A stretch of DNA of 64,000 nucleotides, taken from assembly GCA_024304985.1 (NCBI GenBank), contig JAMWZC010000003.1:394611-458610 (forward strand), read 5' to 3'. The number at the start of each line of letters is the position of its first letter. Within the stretch, counting starts at the first letter, position 1. This DNA is from Paracoccaceae bacterium (GTDB lineage Bacteria > Pseudomonadota > Alphaproteobacteria > Rhodobacterales > Rhodobacteraceae). A program made the translations under genes and the position numbers. Below are positions 35,109 through 43,050 of this stretch, in pieces. The notes under the pieces are model-generated. The model did no database searches. It saw only the letters and a list, made by a program, of their open reading frames with translations, and had not been told where the DNA came from.

Positions 35109-35961
35109 TGGACGGCTTCCCTTGGGTGAGTGCCTGCGCAAGCGCGCGGGCGCAGAGGGTGGCGGCGGCTTCGGTCCGGTATTCGGCGCTGCCGCGCACA
35201 TCGGCGATGGGCGAGAGCGGGGCCAGATGCGCGTCGGTGATGAGGGCGGGGCCTGCGGCAAGGATTTCGGCGGCGTTGCGGCCTGTCAGTTCCGCCTCAA
35301 GCGCGGGCAGGCGTTGGGCCGTGGCCGAGCAGGAGCCGACCGCAAGCGCTGCCTGCGCGATCCGGCCGTCTTCGACGGTGACGAGCGCCGCGACCATGGC
35401 GATGGAGATCACCAGATAGTGCCGCGCGCCAAGTTTGAGGAAGGCCCCCTGCGCCGACGCCGGCAGGTCAGGCAGCAGCAGGGCCGTCAGCACCTCGCCG
35501 GGCATGCGGGCGGTCTGGCGCGGGCCCTTGAGGAAGGTCGAAAGCGGCATGCGACGGGTGCCGTGGGTCGAGACGAGCTCCACAACCGCGCCCAAAGTCA
35601 GCAGCGGCGGCACGCCATCGGCGGCGGGGGATGCGTTACACAGATTGCCTGCGATGGTGCCCGCGTTCTGGATCTGGATCGAGCCGACCTCGCGCGCGGC
35701 GGCTTTCAGCCCGTCGAAGGCGGGCGGCAGGTCGGCGCGGATCACATCGGTCCATGTGGTCGCGCCGCCGATGCGCCAGCCGGTGCTGTCATGGGTGATG
35801 CCTCGCAGGCCCGGCACGCGGGTGATATCGACCAGATCGCCCTTGAGCGGCCGTATGCCCTGGGCGGGGAACCAGTCTGTCCCGCCCGCGACCACGGCGG
35901 CATTCCCCTTGCCCAGCGCCTCCAGCGCCTCGGACAATGATGCGGCAACAAGATATCCCAT
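35101..35961 (-). CDS. FAD-binding subunit of the xanthine dehydrogenase-family hydroxylase
   Basis: 286 aa (CoxM/NdhF-like). Start at 35961 chosen because GGGGAAG precedes it and the protein then begins directly with the family fold; the earlier ATG at 36018 overlaps a putative operator. FAD contacts: VVAGGTDWFP near the N-terminus and IQNAGTIAGNLCNASPAADG near residue 105. It passes electrons from the Fe-S subunit to NAD+ or another acceptor. Overlaps the next gene by 8 bases. Confidence 0.9.
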   Translation of the reverse strand: MGYLVAASLSEALEALGKGNAAVVAGGTDWFPAQGIRPLKGDLVDITRVPGLRGITHDSTGWRIGGATTWTDVIRADLPPAFDGLKAAAREVGSIQIQNAGTIAGNLCNASPAADGVPPLLTLGAVVELVSTHGTRRMPLSTFLKGPRQTARMPGEVLTALLLPDLPASAQGAFLKLGARHYLVISIAMVAALVTVEDGRIAQAALAVGSCSATAQRLPALEAELTGRNAAEILAAGPALITDAHLAPLSPIADVRGSAEYRTEAAATLCARALAQALTQGKPSNG

Positions 35962-36006
35962 CGCAGCTTCCCCGTTGTGACCCGCTTTTGTCTGCGGTGT
36001 CTGATA

Positions 36007-36024
36007 TTGTTTGCACACGAATAA
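36007..36024. promoter_or_regulatory. weak copy of the MarR-type operator before the FAD subunit gene
   Basis: TTGTTTG at 36007-36013, CACA, CGAATAA at 36018-36024. The left arm equals the complement of the right arm in the other sites; the right arm fits 5 of 7. It is 46 bases upstream of the start, in a 103-base gap, and could mark an internal promoter. Confidence 0.35.
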
Positions 36025-36064
36025 GAAATCGGCACCTGCCCAGCTGTCAAATCAATTGTGACGA

Positions 36065-36874
36065 TCAGCCGACGAAAGCGCGTTCCACCACGAAGGTTGC
36101 CGGGTTGTTGTTCGCGCCTTCCACCAGACCAAAGCCTTCGAGCGCGGCTTTGGTGTCGCGCAGCATTTCCATCGAGCCGCAGATCATGCCGCGGTCGGTG
36201 GCGGGGTCGATGGGGGGCAGGCCCAGATCGGTGAACATGCGGCCCGAGGCCATGAGGTCGGTCTGCCGCCCCATCAGGGCCGAGGGTTCGCGGGTGGTGG
36301 TGGCGTAGTGGATGAGGCCCCCGGCCATCTCGCCCACCAGAGGGTCGGCGCGCAGATCGCGGACAAGGTCATGGCCGTAGGTCAGTTCCGCCACATCGCG
36401 GCAGGTGTGGCAGAGAATGACCTGTTCGAATTTCTCGTAAGTCTCGGGGTCGCGGATCAGGCTGGCGAAGGGGGCAATTCCGGTGCCGGTGGCGAACATG
36501 TAAAGCCGCTTTCCGGGCAGAAGCGCATCCAGCACCAGCGTGCCGGTGGGTTTCTTCTTCATCAGAACGGTGTCGCCCACCTTGATCTTTTGCAGATGTT
36601 CGGTCAGCGGGCCGCCGGGCACCTTGATCGAGTAGAACTCGATCTGGTCGTCCCAAGCGGGCGAGGCGATGGAATAGGCGCGCATCACCGGCTTGGCCGC
36701 ATTGGGCAGGCCGATCATCACGAATTCACCCGAGCGGAAGCGAAAGGCGGCGGGGCGGGTGATGCGGAAACGGAAGAGGCGGTCGGTGTAGTGCTGCACC
36801 TGGGTCACGGTTTCGGCGAACATGCCCTCGGGCGTGGGGAAGGTCTGGCTTGGCAGGGCTTCGGTCAGGGACAT
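36065..36874 (-). CDS. ferredoxin/flavodoxin--NADP+ reductase (FPR type)
   Basis: 269 aa. FAD motif RAYSIASPAW, NADP domain FATGTGIAPFASLIRDPETY and HTCRDVAELTYG, then GMICGSMEM, and the bacterial subclass ending in FVVERAFVG. GAGGAAAG precedes the start. First gene of a seven-gene operon that includes the 6-hydroxynicotinate reductase-like enzyme; since that enzyme type draws on reduced ferredoxin, this protein may supply low-potential electrons from NADPH, or serve the Rieske oxygenase. No ferredoxin gene is in the window. Confidence 0.9.
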   Translation of the reverse strand: MSLTEALPSQTFPTPEGMFAETVTQVQHYTDRLFRFRITRPAAFRFRSGEFVMIGLPNAAKPVMRAYSIASPAWDDQIEFYSIKVPGGPLTEHLQKIKVGDTVLMKKKPTGTLVLDALLPGKRLYMFATGTGIAPFASLIRDPETYEKFEQVILCHTCRDVAELTYGHDLVRDLRADPLVGEMAGGLIHYATTTREPSALMGRQTDLMASGRMFTDLGLPPIDPATDRGMICGSMEMLRDTKAALEGFGLVEGANNNPATFVVERAFVG

Positions 36875-36907
36875 GCGCTTTCCTCATAGACTGAATCACG
36901 TTTCCAT

Positions 36908-36939
36908 ATTTGTTAGTATGCAAACAAATTACCTGTCAA
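36908..36939. promoter_or_regulatory. putative MarR operator and promoter of the ferredoxin reductase/hydroxylase operon
   Basis: ATTTGTTAG (36908-36916), TATG, CAAACAAAT (36921-36929), one mismatched pair in nine. On the minus strand TTGACA (36939-36934) lies just upstream, so the palindrome fills the spacer and -10 region; binding here would repress. The arms match the site at 28200-28217 exactly. Confidence 0.7.
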
Positions 36940-36989
36940 CGGTTTTGATGCGAGCCGGGGCGACCTCCCCTCTTGATCCGTGCAACATT

Positions 36990-37009
36990 TCTGTTAGCGT
37001 TCTAACAAA
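36990..37009. promoter_or_regulatory. putative MarR operator before the enamidase gene
   Basis: TCTGTTAG (36990-36997), CGTT, CTAACAAA (37002-37009): the six inner base pairs are perfect. It is 17 bases before the start codon and 60 bases from the preceding palindrome, so each divergent gene has its own site. A possible -35 box TTGATC is at 36973-36978. Confidence 0.65.
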
Positions 37010-37025
37010 TCAAAGGAGTGATCCC

Positions 37026-38225
37026 ATGGCCGACGCCGCCCAACAGACGCTTGATGCCACCCATAAGCTGGTGATCCGCAACATCGGATTGATGCTGTCG
37101 GGCAAGATCGAGGCGCCGATCCATGACGCCGATTGCCTGATCGCGGTGGGCGGCAAGATCACCGCCTGGGGGCGGGAGAAGGACATGGATACGGAAGGGG
37201 CCGACACGCTGATCGACGCGCATGGCACCACGCTTTGCCCCGGCCTGATCGACAGCCATGTGCATCCGGTCGTGGGCGACTACACCCCACGCCAGCAGCA
37301 GTTGCACTGGATCGACTCGACCCTGCATGGCGGGGTGACCACGCTGATTTCGGCCGGTGAGGTGCATATGCCGGGGCGTCCCAAGGATATCGTGGGGCTG
37401 AAGGCGATGGCGATCGCCTCGCAGCGCTGGTACGAGAATTTCCGCCCCTCGGGCGTCAAGGTTCATGCGGGTGCGCCCGTGATCGAACATGGCATGGTCG
37501 AGGAGGATTTCGCCGATCTGGCCAAGGCGGGTGTCAAGCTGCTGGGCGAGGTCGGGCTTGGCACTGTCAAGGATGGCAAGACCGCGCGGCAGATGGTGGA
37601 TTGGGCGCGCAAATACGGCATCCAGAGCACGATCCACACAGGCGGGCCGTCAATCCCCGGATCGGGGCTGATCGACGCCGACATGGTGTTGGAGACGGGC
37701 ACGGATGTGGTGGGCCATATCAATGGTGGCCATTCCGCCCTGCCCGATGATCAGATCATCTGCCTGTGCGAAGGCTGCAAGGCGGGGCTGGAGATCGTGC
37801 ATAACGGCAACGAGCGCGCGGCCCTGCTGACGCTGAACACCACGCGGGAACTGGGCAAGCTGGATCAGGTGATTCTGGGCACGGATGGCCCGGCCGGTTC
37901 AGGGGTGCAGCCCTTGGGCATCCTGCGGATGGTGGCGATGCTGTCGAGCCTTGGGAATGTGCCCGCCGAGGTGGCCTTCTGCTTTGGCACCGGCAACACC
38001 ACCCGGATGCGCGAGCTGGATACGGGGATGATCGAGGTCGGATTGTGCGCCGATTTCGTGCTGATGGATCAGGCGCAGCATGCACCGGGCAAGACGATCC
38101 TTGAATCGATTCAGCTGGGCAACCTGCCCGGTGTCGGCATGACCATCATCGACGGGCGTGTGACCAGCCAGCGCAGCCGCAATACGCCGCCTGCGGGGCG
38201 GATTCCGGTAATCGTCAAGGGCTGA
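37026..38225 (+). CDS. ena: enamidase-like amidohydrolase
   Basis: 399 aa from the ATG at 37026, with AGGAG 7 bases upstream; earlier frames cross two operators. Amidohydrolase metal ligands: H78 and H80 (DSHVHPVVGDYTP), E175 (LLGEVGLGT), H204 (IHTGGPS), H231 (HINGGHS), D287 (GTDGPAGSG). The stretches TLISAGEVHMPGRPKD, GVKVHAGAPVIEHG and SRNTPPA closely recall enamidase of Eubacterium barkeri, a bimetal enzyme that hydrolyses 1,4,5,6-tetrahydro-6-oxonicotinate to 2-formylglutarate and ammonia. That reaction follows directly from the hydroxylase and reductase encoded divergently. Later pathway genes are not in the window. Confidence 0.85.
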   Translation: MADAAQQTLDATHKLVIRNIGLMLSGKIEAPIHDADCLIAVGGKITAWGREKDMDTEGADTLIDAHGTTLCPGLIDSHVHPVVGDYTPRQQQLHWIDSTLHGGVTTLISAGEVHMPGRPKDIVGLKAMAIASQRWYENFRPSGVKVHAGAPVIEHGMVEEDFADLAKAGVKLLGEVGLGTVKDGKTARQMVDWARKYGIQSTIHTGGPSIPGSGLIDADMVLETGTDVVGHINGGHSALPDDQIICLCEGCKAGLEIVHNGNERAALLTLNTTRELGKLDQVILGTDGPAGSGVQPLGILRMVAMLSSLGNVPAEVAFCFGTGNTTRMRELDTGMIEVGLCADFVLMDQAQHAPGKTILESIQLGNLPGVGMTIIDGRVTSQRSRNTPPAGRIPVIVKG

Positions 38226-38606
38226 GGCTGCTGGCAGGCCAGTGCCTTTGCACCCCTGCCCCGCTTCATCGATTCACACATACGCAATCGCCACCGTCGT
38301 CACGGGTCTGCGGTCTGTGGCTTGTGTCCGCGCGGCGGCGCTCGTCAAACACGGCCCGCTTCGCGGGACCCGAGCGGAGCGTCGTTTTCGGGGACTGCTG
38401 GCTGTCGCGACTGCGCTACTCTGACCCCATGCAGAACGGGGACAGACCATCGTGACACGGGCAAGGCCACATTTGGCGACACATTCGTCGAAAAATCCGA
38501 CACTCCTGTCGCTTTTGACCGGGATGCCCGGCGGGGCATCGGTCAGGATCAGCCCTGCGCCGCGCGTTCTGTGCGGTGCGATCCCTTGTCCCTGCCGGAG
38601 CCCAAG
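38226..38606. other. intergenic stretch without a recognised gene
   Basis: 381 bases between the enamidase and the flavin oxidoreductase genes. It contains a small perfect hairpin CCCGC-TTC-GCGGG at 38355-38367 enclosed by CGCTC/GAGCG, without a T-run. The later part (about 38470-38520) is less G+C-rich, with repeated GACAC and GTCG words that could bind a regulator. No MarR-type palindrome is present, so the next operon may be controlled separately. Confidence 0.4.
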
Positions 38607-40655
38607 ATGACCCAGACCGCCACAAAAGACCCGCTGCTGCAACCTTATCGGCTGGGCCATCTGACCCTGAAGAACCGGATCATGACCACCAGTCACGAAC
38701 CGGCCTATCCTGAGGACGGGATGCCCAAGGAGCGTTACCGCGCCTATCACGAGGCGCGGGCGCGGGCGGGGGTGGCGCTGACCATGACGGCGGGATCGGC
38801 GGCGGTGTCGCGCAACTCGCCTCCGGTGTTCAACAACGTGCTGGCCTATAAGGACGAGGTGGTGCCATGGATGCGCGCCATTGCCGATGCCTGCCATGGG
38901 CATGGTTGCGCGGTGATGATCCAGCTGACGCATCTGGGGCGGCGCACCCATTGGGCCAAGGGTGACTGGCTGCCCGTCGTGGCCCCCGGCCCGTTTCGCG
39001 AACCCGCGCACCGGGCCTTTCCCAAGGTGCTGGAGGATCACGAGATTGACCGCATCATTCAGGATTACGCTGATGCGGCGGAACGGATGCAGGCGGCGGG
39101 TTTGGATGGGGTCGAGTTCGAATGCTACGGCCATCTGATGGATCAGTTCATGTCGCCGCTGACCAATGCGCTGGATGCGCCTTGGGGGGGCGGGCTGGAG
39201 AACCGGGCGCGGTTTGCGCTGGAGGTGTATCGCGCTTGTCGCAAGCGGGTGGGCAATGGGTTCCTGCTGGGGATGCGCTATGCCGCGGATGAGGCGGCGG
39301 AGGGCGGCATCTCCGCTGAAGAGGGCATCGCCATCGGCCATATGTTCAAGGCGGAAGGGGTGGATTTCCTGAATGTCATCAAGGGGCAGATCCATACCGA
39401 TGCGGCCCTGACCGATGTGATCCCGGTGCAGGGGATGCGGTCCGCGCCGCATCTGGATTTCGCGGGCCGTATCCGGGCCGAGGTGGGGCTGCCCACCTTT
39501 CATGCTGCGCGCATCCCCGATGTGGCGACGGCGCGGCATGCTGTGGCCTCGGGGCAGTTGGACATGGTGGGGATGACCCGCGCGCATATGGCCGATCCGC
39601 TGATCGTGACCAAGATCATCGAAGGGCGCGAAGAGGATATCCGGCCCTGCGTGGGGGCGAATTACTGTCTGGACCGGATCTATCAGGCAGGGGATGCGCT
39701 GTGCACGCATAACGCGGCGACAGGGCGCGAGTTGACGATGCCGCATGACGATCAGATCGCGCCTGCGGCGGAGCGCAAGCATGTGGTCGTCGTCGGCGCG
39801 GGGCCGGCGGGGCTGGAGGCGGCGCGGGTCGCGGCGATGCGCGGGCACAGGGTCACGGTGTTCGAAGCGGCCCCCGATGCGGGCGGGCAGTTGCGGCTGG
39901 CGGCGCAATCGCCCCGGCGGCGCGAGATGATCGGCATCATCGACTGGCGCATGGCGCAATGCGCGGCGCGCGATGTTGTGTTTCACTTCAACACCTATGC
40001 CGAAGCCGCTGACATCATGGCGCAAAACCCTGATGTCGTCATCATCGCCACGGGCGGGATGCCCCATACCGAGGTGCTGGAGGATGGCAACGATCTGGTG
40101 GTGTCGAGCTGGGATATCATCGCGGGTGATGTGAAACCGGGCACCCGCGTGCTGGTCTATGACGATGCGGGGGACCATCCGGCCCTGCAAGCTGCCGAAG
40201 TGATCGCGGCCAGCGGCGCGCATGTCGAGGTGATGACCCCGGACCGCAGTTTTGCGCCCGATGTGATGGCGATGAATCTGGTGCCTTACATGCGCAGTCT
40301 TCAGGACAAGGATGTCCGCTTTACAGTGACTTACCGGCTGAAGGCGGTACAGCGTAACGGCAATCAGTTGCAGGCCGTGATCGGCACGGATTATTCCGCG
40401 CATCGCGAGACGCGGGCGTTTGATCAGATCGTCGTCAACCACGGCACCTTGCCGCTGGATGCGCTCTATTTCGATCTGAAACCGCAATCGGCCAACAAGG
40501 GGGCCATGGATCAGGATGCGCTGATCGCGGGGCGGGCGCAGCCATGGCAGGCGGGGCCGGATCAATTCACGCTTTACCGGATCGGCGATGCGGTGGCGGC
40601 GCGCAATACCCATGCGGCGATCTATGATGCGCTGCGTCTGGTCAAGGATATCTGA
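38607..40655 (+). CDS. FMN/Fe-S NADH:flavin oxidoreductase, N-demethylase-like (StcD/DgcA type)
   Basis: 682 aa from the ATG at 38607 (GGAG at 38596). Residues about 10-345 are an old-yellow-enzyme TIM barrel (FMN), 346-370 the Fe-S segment, about 380-680 an FAD/NAD(P) domain with VVVVGAGPAGLEAARVAAM. Architecture equals trimethylamine dehydrogenase and 2,4-dienoyl-CoA reductase. The usual second cluster cysteine is Ala351 (C348, A351, C354, C366); I believe this is shared by the dimethylglycine and N-methylproline demethylases. The neighbouring GbcA/GbcB-like pair also fits betaine N-demethylation. Substrate unproven. Confidence 0.82.
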   Translation: MTQTATKDPLLQPYRLGHLTLKNRIMTTSHEPAYPEDGMPKERYRAYHEARARAGVALTMTAGSAAVSRNSPPVFNNVLAYKDEVVPWMRAIADACHGHGCAVMIQLTHLGRRTHWAKGDWLPVVAPGPFREPAHRAFPKVLEDHEIDRIIQDYADAAERMQAAGLDGVEFECYGHLMDQFMSPLTNALDAPWGGGLENRARFALEVYRACRKRVGNGFLLGMRYAADEAAEGGISAEEGIAIGHMFKAEGVDFLNVIKGQIHTDAALTDVIPVQGMRSAPHLDFAGRIRAEVGLPTFHAARIPDVATARHAVASGQLDMVGMTRAHMADPLIVTKIIEGREEDIRPCVGANYCLDRIYQAGDALCTHNAATGRELTMPHDDQIAPAAERKHVVVVGAGPAGLEAARVAAMRGHRVTVFEAAPDAGGQLRLAAQSPRRREMIGIIDWRMAQCAARDVVFHFNTYAEAADIMAQNPDVVIIATGGMPHTEVLEDGNDLVVSSWDIIAGDVKPGTRVLVYDDAGDHPALQAAEVIAASGAHVEVMTPDRSFAPDVMAMNLVPYMRSLQDKDVRFTVTYRLKAVQRNGNQLQAVIGTDYSAHRETRAFDQIVVNHGTLPLDALYFDLKPQSANKGAMDQDALIAGRAQPWQAGPDQFTLYRIGDAVAARNTHAAIYDALRLVKDI

Positions 40656-40725
40656 CAACTTCTAGACGATTAAAGCTTACCTTTACTCAACCATAACCCT
40701 CCATCTACTCCATAGGATCACAGTC

Positions 40726-41961
40726 ATGCTTGACGATTCCGAACTTCAATCCCTTCTGGCCGCGCGCAAGCCCGCGCATTCCCTGCCCCGCCCCTTCTAT
40801 ACCGACCCGGAGGTGTTCGCGGCGGATATGGAGAAGATCTGGTATCGCGACTGGCTGTTCGCGATTGCGGCGGCCGAGGTGCCCAAGACCGGGTCCTATG
40901 TCTCGTTGCAGATCGGGGCCTATGCGATCATCATCGTGCGCGGCGCGGATGGGGTGATCCGGTCGTTTCACAATGCCTGCCGTCACCGGGGCAGCCGGAT
41001 TTGCGCCGCCGAGAAGGGCAACGCGCCCAAGCTGGTCTGCCCCTATCACCAATGGACCTATGAGCTGGATGGAAAGCTGCTTTATGCGCGCGACATGGGG
41101 CCGGAGTTCAAGCCGCAGGATCACGGGTTGCGCGGCGTGCATTGCGCCGAAGCCGCCGGGATGGTCTTTGTCTGTCTGGCCGAGGAGGCGCCCGATTTCG
41201 CGCCCGTGGCGGCGCAGATGGCGCGCTATATCACGCCCCATGATCTGAGCGGGCTGAAGGTCGCGCATCAGAGCACGATCACGGAAGCCGCCAACTGGAA
41301 GCTGGTGATGGAGAACAACCGCGAGTGTTACCACTGTTCCGGCTCGCATCCGTCGCTATGCCGGACGTTCAACGACGATCCCGATCTGGTGGGGGCGGAT
41401 GACAGCATCTCATCCCCGGCAGGTCTGGCGCATGTGGAGCGCTGCGAGGCGGCGGGGCTGCCCTCGCGCTATGTCGCCGATCCGGACGATCAGTGGCGGC
41501 TGGTGCGGATCCCGTTTCTGGGGGCGGCTGTCAGCTATACGATGGATGGCAAGGCCGCGGTGGCGCGGCGCGTGGGTCAGGTCCCGTTCGACAATGCCGG
41601 GTCGTGCCTGTTTTTCCATTATCCCAACACATGGAACCATTTCCTGTCGGATCAGGTGCTGTTGTTCCGCCTGATCCCTGTATCGGTGACCGAGACGCAG
41701 GTGACAACCACGTGGCTGGTGCACAAGGACGCGGTCGAGGGTGTCGATTACGATCTGAACCGTCTGACGGAAGTCTGGATTCACACCAATGACGAGGATC
41801 GCCGGATCGTTGAGGAGAACCAGAAGGGCATCAATTCACCCGCCTATCTGCCGGGGCCTTATTCGGTGCGGCAGGAAAGCGGCGTGATCCAGTTTGTCGA
41901 CTGGTATGCCAATACGATGGCGCGGCGGCTGACAGGGCCGTCCCGCATGGCAGCGGAGTAA
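40726..41961 (+). CDS. Rieske oxygenase, GbcA/Stc2-like (betaine N-demethylase type)
   Basis: 411 aa. Rieske ligands C85, H87, C105, H108 (CRHRGSRIC, CPYHQW). Iron site NNRECYHCSGSHP with H203 and H208. PRPFYTDPEVFAADMEKIWY at the start is typical of the glycine betaine (GbcA) and stachydrine (Stc2) monooxygenases, which remove one N-methyl group as formaldehyde. AGGATC precedes the ATG. Six bases before the reductase gene, its obvious partner. Glycine betaine, proline betaine or an N-methylated pyridine acid are all possible substrates. Confidence 0.88.
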   Translation: MLDDSELQSLLAARKPAHSLPRPFYTDPEVFAADMEKIWYRDWLFAIAAAEVPKTGSYVSLQIGAYAIIIVRGADGVIRSFHNACRHRGSRICAAEKGNAPKLVCPYHQWTYELDGKLLYARDMGPEFKPQDHGLRGVHCAEAAGMVFVCLAEEAPDFAPVAAQMARYITPHDLSGLKVAHQSTITEAANWKLVMENNRECYHCSGSHPSLCRTFNDDPDLVGADDSISSPAGLAHVERCEAAGLPSRYVADPDDQWRLVRIPFLGAAVSYTMDGKAAVARRVGQVPFDNAGSCLFFHYPNTWNHFLSDQVLLFRLIPVSVTETQVTTTWLVHKDAVEGVDYDLNRLTEVWIHTNDEDRRIVEENQKGINSPAYLPGPYSVRQESGVIQFVDWYANTMARRLTGPSRMAAE

Positions 41962-41966
41962 GGCGC

Positions 41967-43040
41967 ATGATCCCAATGCCCCGCGCCGACACGCCCGTCT
42001 GGCAGGATAGCGAGCCGCTTGAATGCGTGGCCGTGGTGCCCGAGACGCCCGGTGTGCGGACCTTCGTGTTCCGCCCGCCGTCGGGGGCCACTTTCGTCTA
42101 TCGCGCGGGGCAGTTCTTGACGCTGGATCTGCCCTTGCCGGGTGGCCATGTGCAGCGGACCTATACGATGTCCAGCAGTCCGGTGGTGAATGCCTATGTC
42201 TCGGTCACGATCAAGCCGGGGCCGGACAGCGTGGCCGGGCGCTGGATGATGGAGAACCTGAGACCGGGGATGCGGATCAAGGCTTATGGCCCGTCGGGTC
42301 TGTTCCATCTGCCGCCGCAGCCGGACGGCAAATACCTGTTCATTTCGGCGGGGTCAGGCGTCACGCCGGTCATGTCCATGGCCGCGACCCTGTTCGAGCG
42401 GGGCGAGGACCCGGATATGACCTTTATCCAAGTTGCGCGGCGGCCAAGCGAGCTGATCTTTCGGCGCAAGCTGGAATATATGGCGGGGCGCGTGCAGGGG
42501 TTGAAGCTGCATTTCGTGGTCAGCCATGAGGACCCCTATGAGGTCTGGACCGGCTATCGCGGGCGGTTCAACCAGTTGATGCTGGGCCTGATGGCACCGG
42601 ATTATCTGGAGCGGGATGTCTATTGCTGCGGGCCGGACAGTTTCATGCAGGCCGTGCGGGACATGCTGAACGCGCTGGGGTTCGATATGAGCCGCTATCA
42701 TCAGGAAAGCTTCCACGCGCCGGCCGAAACGGTGGCGGAACTGACCGAGTTCGACGATGTGGTCCCGCAGGAGGATGTGGGGGCCGAGATGATCTTTGCC
42801 AGCGCGGGGATTTCGGCGCGCTGTTCACAGGCCGACACGGTGCTGAACGTGGCGCGGGGGGCGGGGCTGAACATCCCGTCGGGCTGCCAGTTCGGGATTT
42901 GCGGGACCTGCAAGATCCGCAAGATCGCGGGCGAGGTGCATATGGTGCACAACGGCGGCATCAGCGAGGATGATGTGGCCGAGGGCTATATCCTGGCCTG
43001 CTGTTCGCATCCCATCGGCAAGGTGACGGTCGAGGCTTAG
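41967..43040 (+). CDS. Rieske oxygenase reductase, GbcB-like flavin/[2Fe-2S] protein
   Basis: 357 aa. FAD domain (RTYTMSSSPVV near residue 60), NAD(P) domain (SAGSGVTPVMSMAATLFERG; CCGPDSFMQAVRDMLNALGF), and a C-terminal plant-type [2Fe-2S] domain about 275-355 with CQFGICGTCKIRKI and ACCSHP. Order and length match GbcB/Hcr-type reductases. It starts 5 bases after the Rieske gene stop, so it transfers electrons from NADH to that oxygenase. Confidence 0.9.
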   Translation: MIPMPRADTPVWQDSEPLECVAVVPETPGVRTFVFRPPSGATFVYRAGQFLTLDLPLPGGHVQRTYTMSSSPVVNAYVSVTIKPGPDSVAGRWMMENLRPGMRIKAYGPSGLFHLPPQPDGKYLFISAGSGVTPVMSMAATLFERGEDPDMTFIQVARRPSELIFRRKLEYMAGRVQGLKLHFVVSHEDPYEVWTGYRGRFNQLMLGLMAPDYLERDVYCCGPDSFMQAVRDMLNALGFDMSRYHQESFHAPAETVAELTEFDDVVPQEDVGAEMIFASAGISARCSQADTVLNVARGAGLNIPSGCQFGICGTCKIRKIAGEVHMVHNGGISEDDVAEGYILACCSHPIGKVTVEA

Positions 43041-43050
43041 CGCGGGTGGG

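Noticed and set aside
32301-35129. 942-codon open frame on the plus strand
   Set aside because: Antisense of the xanthine dehydrogenase-family gene, which carries two Fe-S motifs and the catalytic Glu. No ribosome site or family resemblance for the opposite frame.
38274-40658. 794-codon open frame on the minus strand
   Set aside because: Antisense of the flavin oxidoreductase; Arg/His/Pro-rich composition and no recognisable domain.
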